64,000 nt of DNA from positions 55,118,905 through 55,182,904 of the forward strand of contig CM023540.1 in assembly GCA_013350335.1 (NCBI GenBank), read 5' to 3'. The DNA is from Chimonanthus salicifolius (Eukaryota; Streptophyta; Magnoliopsida; Laurales; Calycanthaceae). Position 1 is the stretch's first letter, and every line of letters begins with the position of its first letter. The notes beneath the pieces are model-generated. The model made no database searches and was not told the DNA's origin. It saw only the letters and a program-made list of their open reading frames with translations. Position numbers and translations under genes: made by a program. Positions 43,336 through 54,734 of this stretch are shown piece by piece.

Positions 43336-44858
43336 ACTCCAAAAACTCATAAAAAAGTATAGAGAGGAAGATTGACAGTGAATTGGAAGCAAACTTTGGA
43401 ATATGAATTAACTTCACTGTCAGCTTGACTAGTTGTTCTTACTGACCCCTTGGTGGAGACAGGATTGACCCATCGTGGTCAAAGACTGGTCGGCGAGATT
43501 GACAAAGGTTTTGGAATATGGAATTGTCATTCTGGGTATGCCTCTGATCGAGAGTCTCGTATGCACCGACCCCTCGGTGATGAACTTAACGATCCCTAGC
43601 GGTCAATGACTCGTTGATGATAACTTATGAGTTCTGGAACTTAGAACTCAAGTGGACTCTCGAGAAAACAAACATCTCAGAAATTCAAGACCGATCGAGA
43701 GTACCAAGACCGATCCCTCGGTAAAGGACGACCGGTCGTTCTGGGCAGGACAAGTTTCGGGACATGAAACTCTGTCTGCATGATGTTGCCCCAGATCGAG
43801 ACCTCGTATGGACCGACCTCTCGGTGCCGTGACTATCGACCCATCTGTTACACCGACCTGTCGACAAGGAATTAATTATGCCGTTTGAAGTGCATTTAAT
43901 GTGCAACGGTCGGGTGGTTGAAAGGTAATAAATATGAACACTGACCCATCAGTGCCCCCGACCTGTCGGTACTGGACAGTTTGAAAAATTATGTTAACTC
44001 CTCTATAAATATGAGAGTTGTGTGATCATTAAATCATTTTCCTTGAACTGAGAAAATTCACACACTCTAAGGAACGATCAAATCTCTTGTGCATACACCT
44101 GAGAAATAAATACAACCAATCTATTAATTGAGTTAGTGAAAGAGAGAAAAAAAAGGAGAAAAAAAATATACAAACTAGGAAAAATGTTGGTAGAACCAGT
44201 TTCCTAGTCACGCTGAAATTGTGATTCCTCAACGACAGCTACAAGGTAGAGCGTCGGGATTAACTCGGGCACATATTGGGTGGATCTTTGAGAAGCACAC
44301 ATCTTCGAAAAAGAGCTAAAATGCAAGTGCTTCTTGGTTTTAATTTTTATTTTAAAACCTTTATCCTGTGAAAGTGGATTAAGGAGGCTTCGCTCCGGAA
44401 CCACTATAAAAAATCTAGAGCGTAGTCTCTGGCACACATGGTGGGTGGAATTCTCAGCCAATTCAAATAAGTGGAATTCCTATTTTACATGTGGTAGTTG
44501 AAATTCCCAGCCGATTGAGTTAGGTGGAATTCATAATCTAATTGTGAGCGTGTAAGTTCCCACTTAGTGAATTTGGAAATAGCTCAAGGTTGAGCTAGTC
44601 CTAAGAGTGGATGTAGTTTGGCTAACCGAATCATTGTATATATTGTGTCCTTGTGCTTGTGGTTTTAGAGCTAATTCCTTGTATTGATTGCTTAATCACA
44701 TTTGCTAACACACACACTTAATTGTTATATCTGCTGCACTTAATTAATCAATCAATTAATTTTTAAAAGGACCATCGATTTTTAGATTGACCTATTCAAC
44801 CCCCCCCCCCCCCCCACCTAGGGTCAATCGTGTTCTAGTACCAAAGGGAAAACTTTCA
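43336..44858 (+). mobile_element. SIRE-like copia LTR 2, 5'-truncated
   Basis: This plus-strand relative of 5705-19327 lacks the first 200-300 bp of the LTR. It carries U3 imperfect palindromes of the CCGACCTCTCGGT type (43680-43985), the AACCACTATAAA box (44400), and a C-run (44801-44815). The end is AAACTTTCA. No primer site follows. Confidence 0.75.
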
Positions 44859-45280
44859 TAGTTCTCAATTTCTTCCAACCTTGGACGAATTATGTTCTAG
44901 TCCTTGGAACTGAGTCAAGTAATTCAATTCTAGGAATTCTAAAATTCTTATTTTCTTTTGTGAGATTTGTATAGTGTTGAATTTGACACAAGGAAGTTTC
45001 GACCTTATTCCAATATTCTGGTGAGAATTTTGGGTTTTAGTTCATCCATTTGAAGCTCCATTTGTCTGTACAACCAAGGGAGTGGTCAAGTGACATATTT
45101 TAGTCGAAGTTCATCCGAGGATTTTCTTAGAGTCGGAATTCTATAAGTTTGGTTTCTCTCAAGCGTATCACAACTTGAGCCGAATTTTGTGGAATTTTAT
45201 TTTCGTAAGTATGGAGTGATAGGCAGGTGTTAAAATTGATCATACTCTCTAGCAAGTAGTCTATACAATTCTTGTTGCTT
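44859..45280. other. Unassigned sequence
   Basis: No coding frame, tandem repeat or LTR terminus was recognised. It separates a plus-strand SIRE-like LTR from the 3' spacer of the minus-strand SIRE element, whose own 3' LTR should have been here and is missing. Confidence 0.3.
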
Positions 45281-46412
45281 ACTGCAAAATTTCAATACCA
45301 CATAAGAATGCCAACGTACAAAACATGTCAATGATAAAGTTAGAAATCTAAACCTTGTGCTTTGGAGAATGTTCAATCAAAATTAAGAATGGAAAAATAA
45401 AATAGAATGCGGACCCAAGCATTTGCCATGTGAAGAGACAAAAATCCAACATGATTCACATAATGATGCCTACATGAGTAGGGAACAATGAGTATTTCTT
45501 CACTGTAATAATTCATCATAATATCAGAGTTTATTGATTGAGAATCAATCATACATTCATTCATCATTAAACTTAATGTTCAACATACCCGAATAACATA
45601 ACCACAGGATTTGGATGGATCAATGCTTGAAACATGGATCAATCTTAATGCGAAAATCATAAACATCATGATAATAAGACATATCTAGATCCATTGAAGA
45701 AAAAGAGTGAGATCTGATCTTCTCTTTGATATGTCAATGCTTCCTGGAGTCCAAAAGCAAGAGAAAACACACACCTTGGAGTTTCTACCTCTTTCCTACT
45801 TAATGCCCTCTCCCACACTACATGCATTGGATAAAATTTGAACGCGATTGGAGTTCCCCTTTCATCAGACATCTCCTCTATAGCCAAATGTATCTCCTCA
45901 AATACATTTCCCTTATTTGGTTTTTGTTTCCCATGTCCTTCATTTCTCCCCCATGGAATAAGCTATAGCATTTCCCTAGCTTCTCCAAGCTTTCTCAAGC
46001 TTTTTTACATTCTTCCCCCATGACTTAAGCTATCTCCCCTAGCTTCACAAAAATTTTCCCCCCATTTTTCATACCCTTGACAAAGGCTCTAGAGCACATG
46101 TGTTGTGCTCCCCCAAACTACAAGAGTGTGTAGAGCATTAAGTACCAAACCATATCTCCCTAACATGCCAATACAAAACCAACTCATACAAACCTACATG
46201 TTAGTCTATTTAAAAAAAATCCATGTTAAGCATAGACAAGAGATATAAGACATCCAAACCATACATCACAATCACATGACATCAATGCATATAAAACCAA
46301 ACCATAGCATTATCAAAACATTGTGCATTACATATGGTTTTGACACCGAGGGTGCTTAGTTACAATACCAAAATAGAGTTTTTCAAAATACATGACACAT
46401 GAAAAACTAAAC
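45281..46412 (-). mobile_element. SIRE-like element 2: 3' spacer
   Basis: It matches 19328-20613 in phrases such as AACCAAACCATAGCA, TGTTAGTCTATT and repeated CTCCCCC tracts (45948, 46013, 46028, 46110 on plus). The 3' LTR that should follow on the minus strand is absent. Confidence 0.6.
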
Positions 46413-47054
46413 TAATCAGTGCTAGTTGGAAGAGGAGGTGGGGCAGGAGATCGAGGTTGAGGGTCCCTGCCATTAGATCGGTGGAAGGAGGTGACTGCTG
46501 AGAGAATATTCTGGACAGATAAGTTAATGTCATTCACGCAATCTGCAAGTTCATCCAGACGCCTTTCGAGAGAGGCAACCCTTTATTCAACAAGACAAAC
46601 AAACTTTGTTAGGGGTTAGGAGACAGGTCTCCTAACATCATCACTCCATTCTTCTCTTGCAATTTCATCATACATATATACTTTTTCCTCATCACTATTA
46701 CTTTGAATGTTGACATGTTCTTCATCAGCAACTCTGACCTCGTCGTTTTCCTCAGCATTCTCTCGTCTTTCTTCACTTCCTCTTTCCACAACAATTACTT
46801 CTTTATCTATTATGGATTCTTCATCAACTTCGGATTGGGATTTTCGACAAGGTTATGAACTAGATTCTGACCTTGAGAGAGAGAAAGATATTAGACTGAT
46901 AAGCAGTTTCAGTGCTCAGATCAATAAGGTTGTAAGCATCACTACTCGGTCTAGAGGTTGACCTTTTGGTTCTTTTGGGAGGAAGATAACTTGTCTCAGC
47001 GTGATCTTCAGAGGCTGAAGTTCGGTTTGTAATTGGCTTCTTAGCTCTAGGCAT
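46413..47054 (-). pseudogene. Envelope-position ORF2 of SIRE-like element 2, internally deleted
   Basis: The minus-strand frame from 47054 starts MPRAKKPITNRTS and goes on with a Lys/Arg/Ser-rich N-terminus (KRSTSRPSS). The frame fails near 46860. An acidic middle is visible in another frame (46640-46800). The C-terminus is clear at 46413-46585: ASLERRLDELADCVNDI, a heptad-like coiled coil, then SFHRSNGRDPQPRSPAPP and a stop at 46413-46415. About 640 bp is far shorter than the 1.5-2 kb usual for this ORF in the SIRE lineage, so most of the middle is deleted. The role is unknown; by position it corresponds to a retroviral env. Confidence 0.55.
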
Positions 47055-47900
47055 GGTTTCTAGCTGATTATCCAAAGAAACCTTAACTGAAATTGAAGGA
47101 AGAAGATTTTGAGCTTACCCGATCGCGTCACAAAATCCGTGACACCTCAGCTTCTTGAAACAAAAGGAACAAAAACCCCAAGGTTTTCCAGCTAGAAATC
47201 GCCTCGAGAGGTTAGACTGACAGGTCTAGGGCACGGGAGGGAGAAGGGAAATCGCAAGAGCTCATGGGAGAGATGATAAGGATTCGAAATAGTTTGATTT
47301 CGAATTTGCAGAAAGAGACATTTAATTTAAGTTTTTGCCGCAGTCGACTGGTCGATACCATCGACTGGTCTATTCACAGACAGGTCGGTTCTTTCGATGG
47401 GTCGATAGAACATATTTTTCTAGAAAATGTGCATTTTTCATTTTGATAAATTTATGTCCTAAGGTTTGACAATGGATGGCTCATTCAAGTCAAATACAAT
47501 ATGGTGAACAACATAGATTGCACTAGACTCATGTCAATTCATCAAGGTAAACTTCATGTTTAAGAGCTATCAATGAGGTCATTCGAGTTAATAATGCACA
47601 CATAAGTAAACATTCAACATTCCAAAAAATGGAGATACTCACATTAGGCAGTGATATTTCAAATGTGCCATGCCACAAAACAAGAGATGTTTGAACTCAC
47701 TTGAACAAAAATTGAGTTCAACTACAGTGGTCTAGAGATACACAAGTTAGGTTCAAGTCTTAGACCAATGTAGGGCATGAGTGAGGTCCTATCCCTTATG
47801 AATCCATACAAACTTTGATCTGAACCTTTCCTCTCAAATCTTTGAATTTTGGGCACTTTGATTCTTCCAACTTGATCATTTGGTCCAAATTCAAAGGTTC
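47055..47900 (-). mobile_element. SIRE-like element 2: non-coding link between gag and ORF2, pol missing
   Basis: Where several kilobases of protease, integrase, RT and RNase H should lie, there are only about 850 bp without any pol motif. The part 47340-47410 has CGACTGGTCGAT/CGATGGGTCGAT repeats like those in the U3 of the family's LTRs. This is a deletion derivative. Confidence 0.55.
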
Positions 47901-48452
47901 AATACATGACCCTCCTTATGTTGTTCCTATTCATACAATAAGGAGATCTTAGCTTTTTCGTTTCTAATTTGCCAGTGATGGGATGATGGTGTTTTGCTTT
48001 ACGAATATTCTTACTTCTCAATTTGTCTACCTTCTCTTTTGCAAGGTGTGAGACTCCATAGGTCTTCTTCTTCCACTTTTTTTGCACTTAAGTGATTATC
48101 ATTTTTCTTACCAAAGTGCAACATCCTCAACTTGCATTTAAGTTTAAAATGACCACTTTTATTACAATAAAGGCAAGTTAGGGAGTCATTAGGAGTAATG
48201 GAGACAACAAAACATTGTAAGGTCTTGCCATTTTGAAGCTCCATGTCTGAATCATTCTCCGATTCAGAAGTGGCTCCATTTATTTTCACTTCACTCTTCT
48301 CATCTGAGTCACTTTTAGATTGTGATGTGTCCACATATGTTGGCTCCTTATCTTCTCCACATGATATCCGAGTGACACAAACTTCTTTGAGAGTGAGTGC
48401 ACCTTTGACAGGAGTTACGAAAGAAATACATGCATCTTTGCTAGTGGGGTTA
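47901..48452 (-). pseudogene. SIRE-like gag, C-terminal half with zinc knuckle
   Basis: The nucleocapsid part of a copia gag, which would package element RNA into particles. The minus-strand frame from 48452 gives an acidic, Ser-rich linker (KSDSDEKSEVK and ESENDSDMEL) and then the CX2CX4HX4C knuckle CLYCNKSGHFKLKC. A basic tail follows, with stops near 48012 and a frame change to 47899-48087. The knuckle keeps all four zinc ligands. The other half of this gene lies at 51916-52820, on the far side of the solo LTR; the reading frame joins across it once the GACTT duplication is counted once. Confidence 0.75.
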
Positions 48453-48482
48453 GACTTTGTAACACCTCGGATTATCAAGTTA

Positions 48483-48541
<59 letters not shown>

Positions 48542-49599
48542 ATTGTCCATTTAATTTGTGAATTAATGGAGATAGACCTTAGATGGGTAAGGTGTTGGGT
48601 CAATTGCCCAATTAAGACCCAATTGAAATAAATGGGTGAGATTTATTTAATTGGGTCAAGATTGTCAATTGGGTCAAATGCCCAATTGGGACCCAATGGG
48701 TCATGGTTGACTTAGTTGACCACCAAGTGAGTTCAAACTTTGTTAAATTGGGGCTGAATTAAATTGGGAATGGAATCAAAGAAATGAGTTGATTTTAAGT
48801 GAGTAACTGAGTTGAATTAAAGTTATGAGTTGAGTTAAAAATGTGAGTTGAATGGGAAGTTAATGGGACTTTCATCTTAAGTGAGTTAGGTTATAAGATG
48901 GAGAGTTACATTTCATAAGATCAAACCTAAGGTGTTCACACGTTGGAGGTGGGAGTTTCATCTCATAGGATGAAACTCCAAATGGATCATTAATGAGGAG
49001 GTGAAAGGTTTTTGGATGTTACACAAGGCATGCACGTTGGAGAGATGGAGGGTTTCCATCTCAAGATGGAAACCCAACGGTCATACGGTTGGAGTGTTTC
49101 ATCTCATGGGATGAAACCTCCAAATGGAACATTAAAGAGGGAGGTGAAGAGTCATGGGAGTTACAAAAGGGCATCACCAAAGGACACCACCCTTGGCCGA
49201 TCCTCATTGATCAAGAAAGGACTTGGAGTTTCATTTCACTCTCTCTCTCTCTTGGCCGATTCCCCTCTCAAGACAAGAAACACTTAGGATATTTTCATCT
49301 CACTCTCTCCCTCTCACTCAAGGCCGACCACTCTCAAAGACAAAGGAGAAAGGACTTAGAGTTTTCTATCTCAAATTCCTCTCCCTCTCTCAAATCTACA
49401 CTTCTTGGCCAAACCACTTCTAGAGATTTTATCTTAATCAAGATCACTCTCGGCCAAGGACCAAGGAGGAAGAAAGAAGAAAGACTAAGGAAGGAAAAGA
49501 GCGGAGGAGCAAGTCGGAACGAAAGAAACCGGAGGAGTCGCGGAATCGGTAAGTACTTGATAAGATGTTATTAAGTAAGAAAAGATGGTCAAGGATCAT

Positions 49600-50704
49600 G
49601 GTTTGGCCCTTGCATGGCCAAACCCTAAATTGTATGTACAAGAACCATAAAGGACTGGATGAGGTTCAGCCATGTGTATGGTTGAACCCCCATCAAAGCA
49701 TCAATCATGGATGAATGATATTATTTTAAGGAAAATAATGAACCATAGGGTTCGGCCATGTTGTATGGCCGAACCCCATGGAAAGGTATTAAGGATTTTT
49801 AAAGGGTTTAAATGAGGGAAATAGTGGAGGAATGTTAATGGGGGTAAATGGGTCTAAATGATGTAAAGGGTGGAGAGTCATGGACCATGAGTTCGGCCAT
49901 GGTGTATGGCCGAACCCCATGGAGGTATATTGTTGATGTTTAAAGGGTTTTAAGGATGAGAATGATGGATGGATGTTGGCAAATGTTAATGAGTGGTAAA
50001 GGATGAAAATCATGCAAATTGATTAGTGATCTTAAATAAGGTTTACATGTTGTAAATGATAAGCTTGAAATGAGGAAATAAGGAAGAACCAAGGACCATG
50101 GTTCGGCCATGTTGTATGGTCGAACCCCATGAAGAAATTTTAAGGGATTTGTTATGGATCTTTGGGTTGTAAAATGATGACCTAAGTGTATGATTAAACA
50201 CCCCATGGAGGGACCTTGGCTATGGTTTTAATGTTGAAAATGATTGAAGAAAGAGGATGAAAATGACATCATGGGTTCGGCCATGTTGTATGGCCGAACC
50301 CCATGAACTATTTATGGACCATTGATGGATCATTTGGTAGATCCATGTATGATTTAAATGAATGAATGATCAAGCCAAGGAATGGATGGATTTACTAGGG
50401 TTTTATGTTATGATTAATGAATCATGTGTGGATCATTTGTTTTGGGACTTAAGTCATATGTAAATAAGCTAAGTGATTAGCTATGGATAAAATAATGGCT
50501 AAGATGTAAATAGGGTGAAAATGATGGACCATGGGTTCGGCCATGGTGTATGGCCGAACCCCATGGAGAAGGTTTTGTGGACTTAGGGTTTTATTGATGC
50601 TAAAAGATTAACTCATGGGTGATTAGTGAATAAATCAAAAGAGGGAATGATCTTGGACCCAAAACCAAGTAAGTGAGGTTCGGCCATGTGGTATGGCCAA
50701 ACAC
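49600..50704. repeat. Array of eight GGTTCGGCCA-type palindromes in the solo LTR
   Basis: Copies lie at 49600-49624, 49662-49690, 49748-49776, 49890-49918, 50100-50128, 50273-50302, 50533-50562 and 50677-50704. The first reads GGTTTGGCC/GGCCAAACC: both arms changed, pairing kept. The loop consensus is ATGTTGTA or similar, shared with the LARD array. Confidence 0.9.
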
Positions 50705-51034
50705 CACCAAGGCATATTTATGGACTTAAACATGATGGGAAATCAAATGGAATATGGGTTTTGATTTATTGATATGTTATAAGGTAACGGGACCTCACAA
50801 GCGGTGTACGATCGTGTGCGGTTTCTAAACGAAAACGCAAGGACATATTAGTTGATCATTGATAGGATTCCTACCTTATTGAAAACCATGGATATGTATA
50901 TATGATGATTTTATTTCATATTTGATAAGTTATTTTGGTATCAAACAATATGTTTCAATTATGGAATTTTAAATGCTATGATTTGTATTATTACATAGCA
51001 TGTTGGCATTTGCATCTCATGCATGGCATGGGAG

Positions 51035-51160
51035 GGATACTATGGAGTTGTGATACCTTGATGAGGTTTTTCCATCAAGAGGGATACTATGTGATTGTGA
51101 TACCTTGATGAGGAGTTTCCATCAAGAGGAAGACCTTGATGAGGAGTTTTCCATCAAGAG
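51035..51160. repeat. Three tandem CTTGATG/CATCAAG hairpins
   Basis: Stems lie at 51057-51079, 51104-51126 and 51135-51158, each 7 bp with loops of nine or ten bases, in repeats built on GGGATACTATG. They occupy the place of the 60-bp array and the CTTGACG stem of the LARD LTR. Confidence 0.85.
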
Positions 51161-51915
51161 GATACTAAGTGATGGTGACATGGATGATGGGTGGGACTCA
51201 TGGCATATGACACCCATGGCATGGCATTGAATCAACATGATTATGATCTCTATTATCATGCAATGTTTTTGGTTTTATCTGTATAATTGGATCTCTATTA
51301 TCATACACTGTTTTGGATACGATGCTTTACAAGTACGGTATGATGTATTATATCTGGATTTTTATACTAACTCATGTGTTTGACCGTACTTGGAATACCT
51401 ACTGGGCACGTTGTCTAACGCCCTACTTCTACCCTAGTTGATGACACAAGAATTGAATGGAACGAGGAATGAGATTGGAGCCAAGCGTAGGGGCTTGGAT
51501 GTTTTAGTTTCGTTTTGTTTAAGTTACTCATGGATAATGTATTTTGAGTAGCTAGCATTCGGGACTGTAATAACGAAGATTATTTGCTATGGTTTGGAAT
51601 GTTAATTTTGGATATTTTAACGTAAGATAATTATGATTAAGTGATGGACATCCTTGCTATCTAAAATGGAATAGAATTATTATTCTATTATAATTCCGCA
51701 TTTATGATTATTCCGCATGTTAACTTGAGTACGTGTGAACCGTTTTAGTGGACTTGGTCCACGCACACGTATGGTTGGCCAGTTAAAGGTCGGGCTTTGG
51801 AAGCTCGGACTTAGCTTGCGTCGTGACGTCCCCGCTATCTCTCACTCTTTTATTAAAACAAAAAAAAATAGACTCTGAGTTTCAGCGAGTGAACAAGGAG
51901 GGGCATTACAGACTT

Positions 51916-52801
51916 AGCCAAAGAGGTAAAAGGAGTGACACCTTCATGCACTTCATAAACATTTTCTAAATACTTCCAAGCATCTTTGGTTTTTTCAATA
52001 TTCATGATGAACTTTAAGTCCTTTAGTGAGATACCACACCTAATTGTATTGAGAGCTAAGAAATTCCCATAATGTTTATGTCTCTCAACGTCATCCCAGA
52101 AGTTGTACAATTTTGGTCTTAACATTTTGTTTGACCCAATAATTATCTCTTCAGTGGGATGAGAACAACCTCTTATAATGACATCCCAAGCAAGGAAGTC
52201 CAATAACATTATGAAACCTTTCATCCCCATTTTTCAATATACGAAATTTGAGCCATCAAAGCAAGGAGGTCCAGAGATATCTTCACGAAAATCCATTGTT
52301 CTAGCGAGGATCTCATGCTTTTCAATATTAACATTTTGAAGTTGGGAAGAAAGTTTGGCATTCTCAATTTTAACATTGTGGAGTTCCTTAGCCAATGTCA
52401 TACTTTCTAAATACAAGGCATTAAAGGATTCTTGGAGGTCATCATCCTCATCAAGATCCACTTCACCATCCTATTCTTCACTTGAGGATTCCTCTTGGTT
52501 GGGAGCAATGGAGGCAATAGCACATTTCAAATATTCACTTCTATCTTGATTTTCTAACTGGTTACAAGAGGTGGAGCCATCCATTGAGCTATCCAAAGAT
52601 GTAATTTTTTTTTCAATAAACTCATCTTGGATAGAGGTCCATTATTTTTCATCAAGGGATGCAAGTATATTTTCTATTGTTGTTTCCAGATTTACCAAGA
52701 TAGAGTAAAAAAATAATAGAAATCTACAGACAATTTTTCAATTATCCATGATGTTCTAGCACGTATCACCCCGGATGATTAGATCTTTATGAAAAGCACA
52801 A
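51916..52801 (-). pseudogene. SIRE-like gag, N-terminal half with an unusual coiled-coil leader
   Basis: On the minus strand a frame from about 52600 carries an acidic stretch (QEESSSEE, a stop, DLDEDDDLQ) and a coiled-coil-like segment, ESMTLAKELHNVKIENAKL. The gag start REDISGPPCFDGSNFVY follows. After a frame change near 52230 the capsid continues (MKGFIMLLDFLAWDVI, YNFWDDVERHKHY, TKDAWKYLENVYEVHEG) to 51916. In most SIRE gags the acidic and coiled-coil parts come after the zinc knuckle, so their place before the capsid is odd. The second half of the gene is at 47901-48452. Confidence 0.7.
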
Positions 52802-52815
52802 GGCTATGATATCAA
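52802..52815 (-). other. Primer-binding site of SIRE-like element 2
   Basis: The minus strand reads TTGATATCATAGCC five bases after the LTR end GGACA. It is a variant of the TTGGTATCAGAGCC initiator-Met site, with two changes. Confidence 0.65.
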
Positions 52816-52820
52816 TTGAA

Positions 52821-54499
52821 TGTCCTTTGAGCTAGAAAACGATCGACCCTAGAGGGAGGGGTGAATAGGGTAATCACCAAATTCGTTGGTTCTTTAAAAG
52901 TTATTTGATTAATTAAACAATTTGCAGCGGATAAAATAATCAATCAAGTGTGTGTGCATTAGCAAATGTGATTAAATTAACACTTCAAGCGAATAGCTCT
53001 AACACCACAAGACTATGTTTATAGTGGTTCGGAGTAAACCCCATCCACTCTAAGGACTCACCCAACCTTGGGTTATCCTAAATTCACTAAGTGGGGAAAT
53101 ACACCCACACTAAATAGATTAGCAATTCCACTAACCAATTGGTTGGGAATTTCACACACCACCTATCCTAGAGTAAACCTTCTATCTTTTATAGTGGTTC
53201 CAGAGTACACCTTCCTTAATCCACTTCACAAGTAAGATGATTTAAACAATAAAATCAAACTAGAAGCACTTGCCTTTGAAGACCTTTTCAAATAAAGTTT
53301 TGCTCCTTAGATCCTTCCCAATGTGTTCTCTTACAATCCCGATGATCTGCTGTGTAAAGCAACCACAGTCCTTTGGAGATATTCTCTACGAAATAGGAAA
53401 TCCTATTTCTATCCTAGAGATTTGCCTTTGCCTCTCTTTCTTTCTTGTCAAACTCAATCTATGAAAATTGGTTGATTTGAATGATTCACCAAGATGTGTA
53501 CTAGAGAGATGAGGATCTTTCCTTGAGCCTATTGATTTCACTAATGAGTTGGGTCGATGAGGCTCATAAATTTTTTTTCCAATGATCTTTTTATACAAGC
53601 AAATAGTTTCGTATTTATAGAAAGGGCAAACCAGTTTTTAGAAATTGTCCAGTTCCGATTGGTCAATCCTACCGATGGGTCGGTGAACATAAATGTTATT
53701 GTTCAACCACCCGACCGTTGTTCATTTATTACACTCCAACGGTACAGAAACAGGTGTCACCGATGGGTCGAATGCATTGACGGGTCGACGATCTCATTAC
53801 CAATATGTCGTTTTTGCCTACTGTCTCGTCCTGGGACAAAACCATGTTGACAGAGTTTCAAGTCCAGAAACTAGTCAAACCCAGGTCGACATGTCGGTAT
53901 ACCGATGGGTCGGTCTTGGTACTCTCGATGAGACTATGCCATCGAAGGGTCAGTTCTGAGAGTACCCATGGTTCTAAGTTCTAGAGCTCAAACTTAATCC
54001 CGATTGACAGGTCGTAGCCACCAATGGGTCGATCTGCCCATATCGATGTGTTGGTGGCACGATACACTCTACCAGTGAGAAACCCCAAATTTCAGTTCTT
54101 CTGTTCCAGAACCTTTGTTAATTTGGCCAACTGGTCGAAGACCAAGACAGATCTATCCTGTCTCACCGAGGGGTAGGTGGACTCGAATTGTCGTCCTGAC
54201 AGTTTACCAAGTTTCCATGTTTTGTCCTTTCTGGTTCTGTGACTGTCCAGGGTTTACTTAGGCTTGTTAGTTTATTACCAACATGTTCAACTAAGCATAG
54301 GCAAGGTCCATCTATGGGTGTGGGTTCACCTAAAGTCATCTATGGCCATTTGTGTGATTGCCATACACCGATGATCTTGGAGTCATTGACTTGATCGTCA
54401 TTCTTTGGATCAATCTTGAGTCTTCAAATCTTCTAGCAAGTGCTTTTCCCGAGTCATGTCATTGACAAACAAGGGACTCGGCAAGCTGGGGCATTAACA
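52821..54499 (-). mobile_element. 5' LTR of SIRE-like element 2 (1679 bp)
   Basis: On the minus strand it starts TGTTAATGCCCCAGCTTGCC and ends CTCAAAGGACA, with proper TG..CA ends and the primer site next to it. This is the most complete copy of the family here. It carries the CCGAGTC box, GGCCATAGATGACTTTAGG, U3 palindromes of the CGATGGGTCGA/TCGACCCATCG type (53640-54060), AACCACTATAAA and ATTCACCCCTCCCTCTAGGG. Confidence 0.85.
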
Positions 54500-54720
54500 T
54501 CCACTAAAGGTGTGAGTTCCACCAAAAGTCATCTATGACCAATTACCCTTTGTGATTGCCATATACTTGGTGATGATGAATCTTGCACTTGATCTTCCCA
54601 CTTCAAAGCTCTTCATTCAATCTTCATCACTTGAGTCTTGTTTCATTGGCTTCAACCTTTCCAAGACAATGCTTCACCTAAGTCATGAAATTGACAAATA
54701 GGTGACTCGGCAAGTCGATG
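54500..54720 (-). mobile_element. Older SIRE-like LTR fragment, 5' part
   Basis: The minus strand reads CGACTTGCCGAGTCACC at its start and GGTCATAGATGACTTTTGG at its end, the same blocks as the start of the 52821-54499 LTR. It is cut by that LTR at 54500, so it was the insertion target or an older neighbour. Confidence 0.6.
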
Positions 54721-54734
54721 TACTAATATAGAGA

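Larger units (their letters stand above)
48458..51910 (+). mobile_element. Solo LTR (3453 bp) related to the LARD LTR, inserted in gag
   Basis: The LTR starts TGTAACACCTCGG and ends GAGGGGCATTACA, with the exact duplication GACTT (48453-48457 and 51911-51915). The order of parts copies that of 7105-11090. Parts: a GGGTCA/ACCCAAT zone (48590-48720), a leader with a strong donor match GGTAAGT (49548-49554), eight GGTTCGGCC palindromes, a tandem hairpin block (51035-51160), CCTACTGGGC (51399), and the TCGGGCTT stem (51790). It has a (TA)n run at 48487-48537. No protein frame. Confidence 0.9.
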
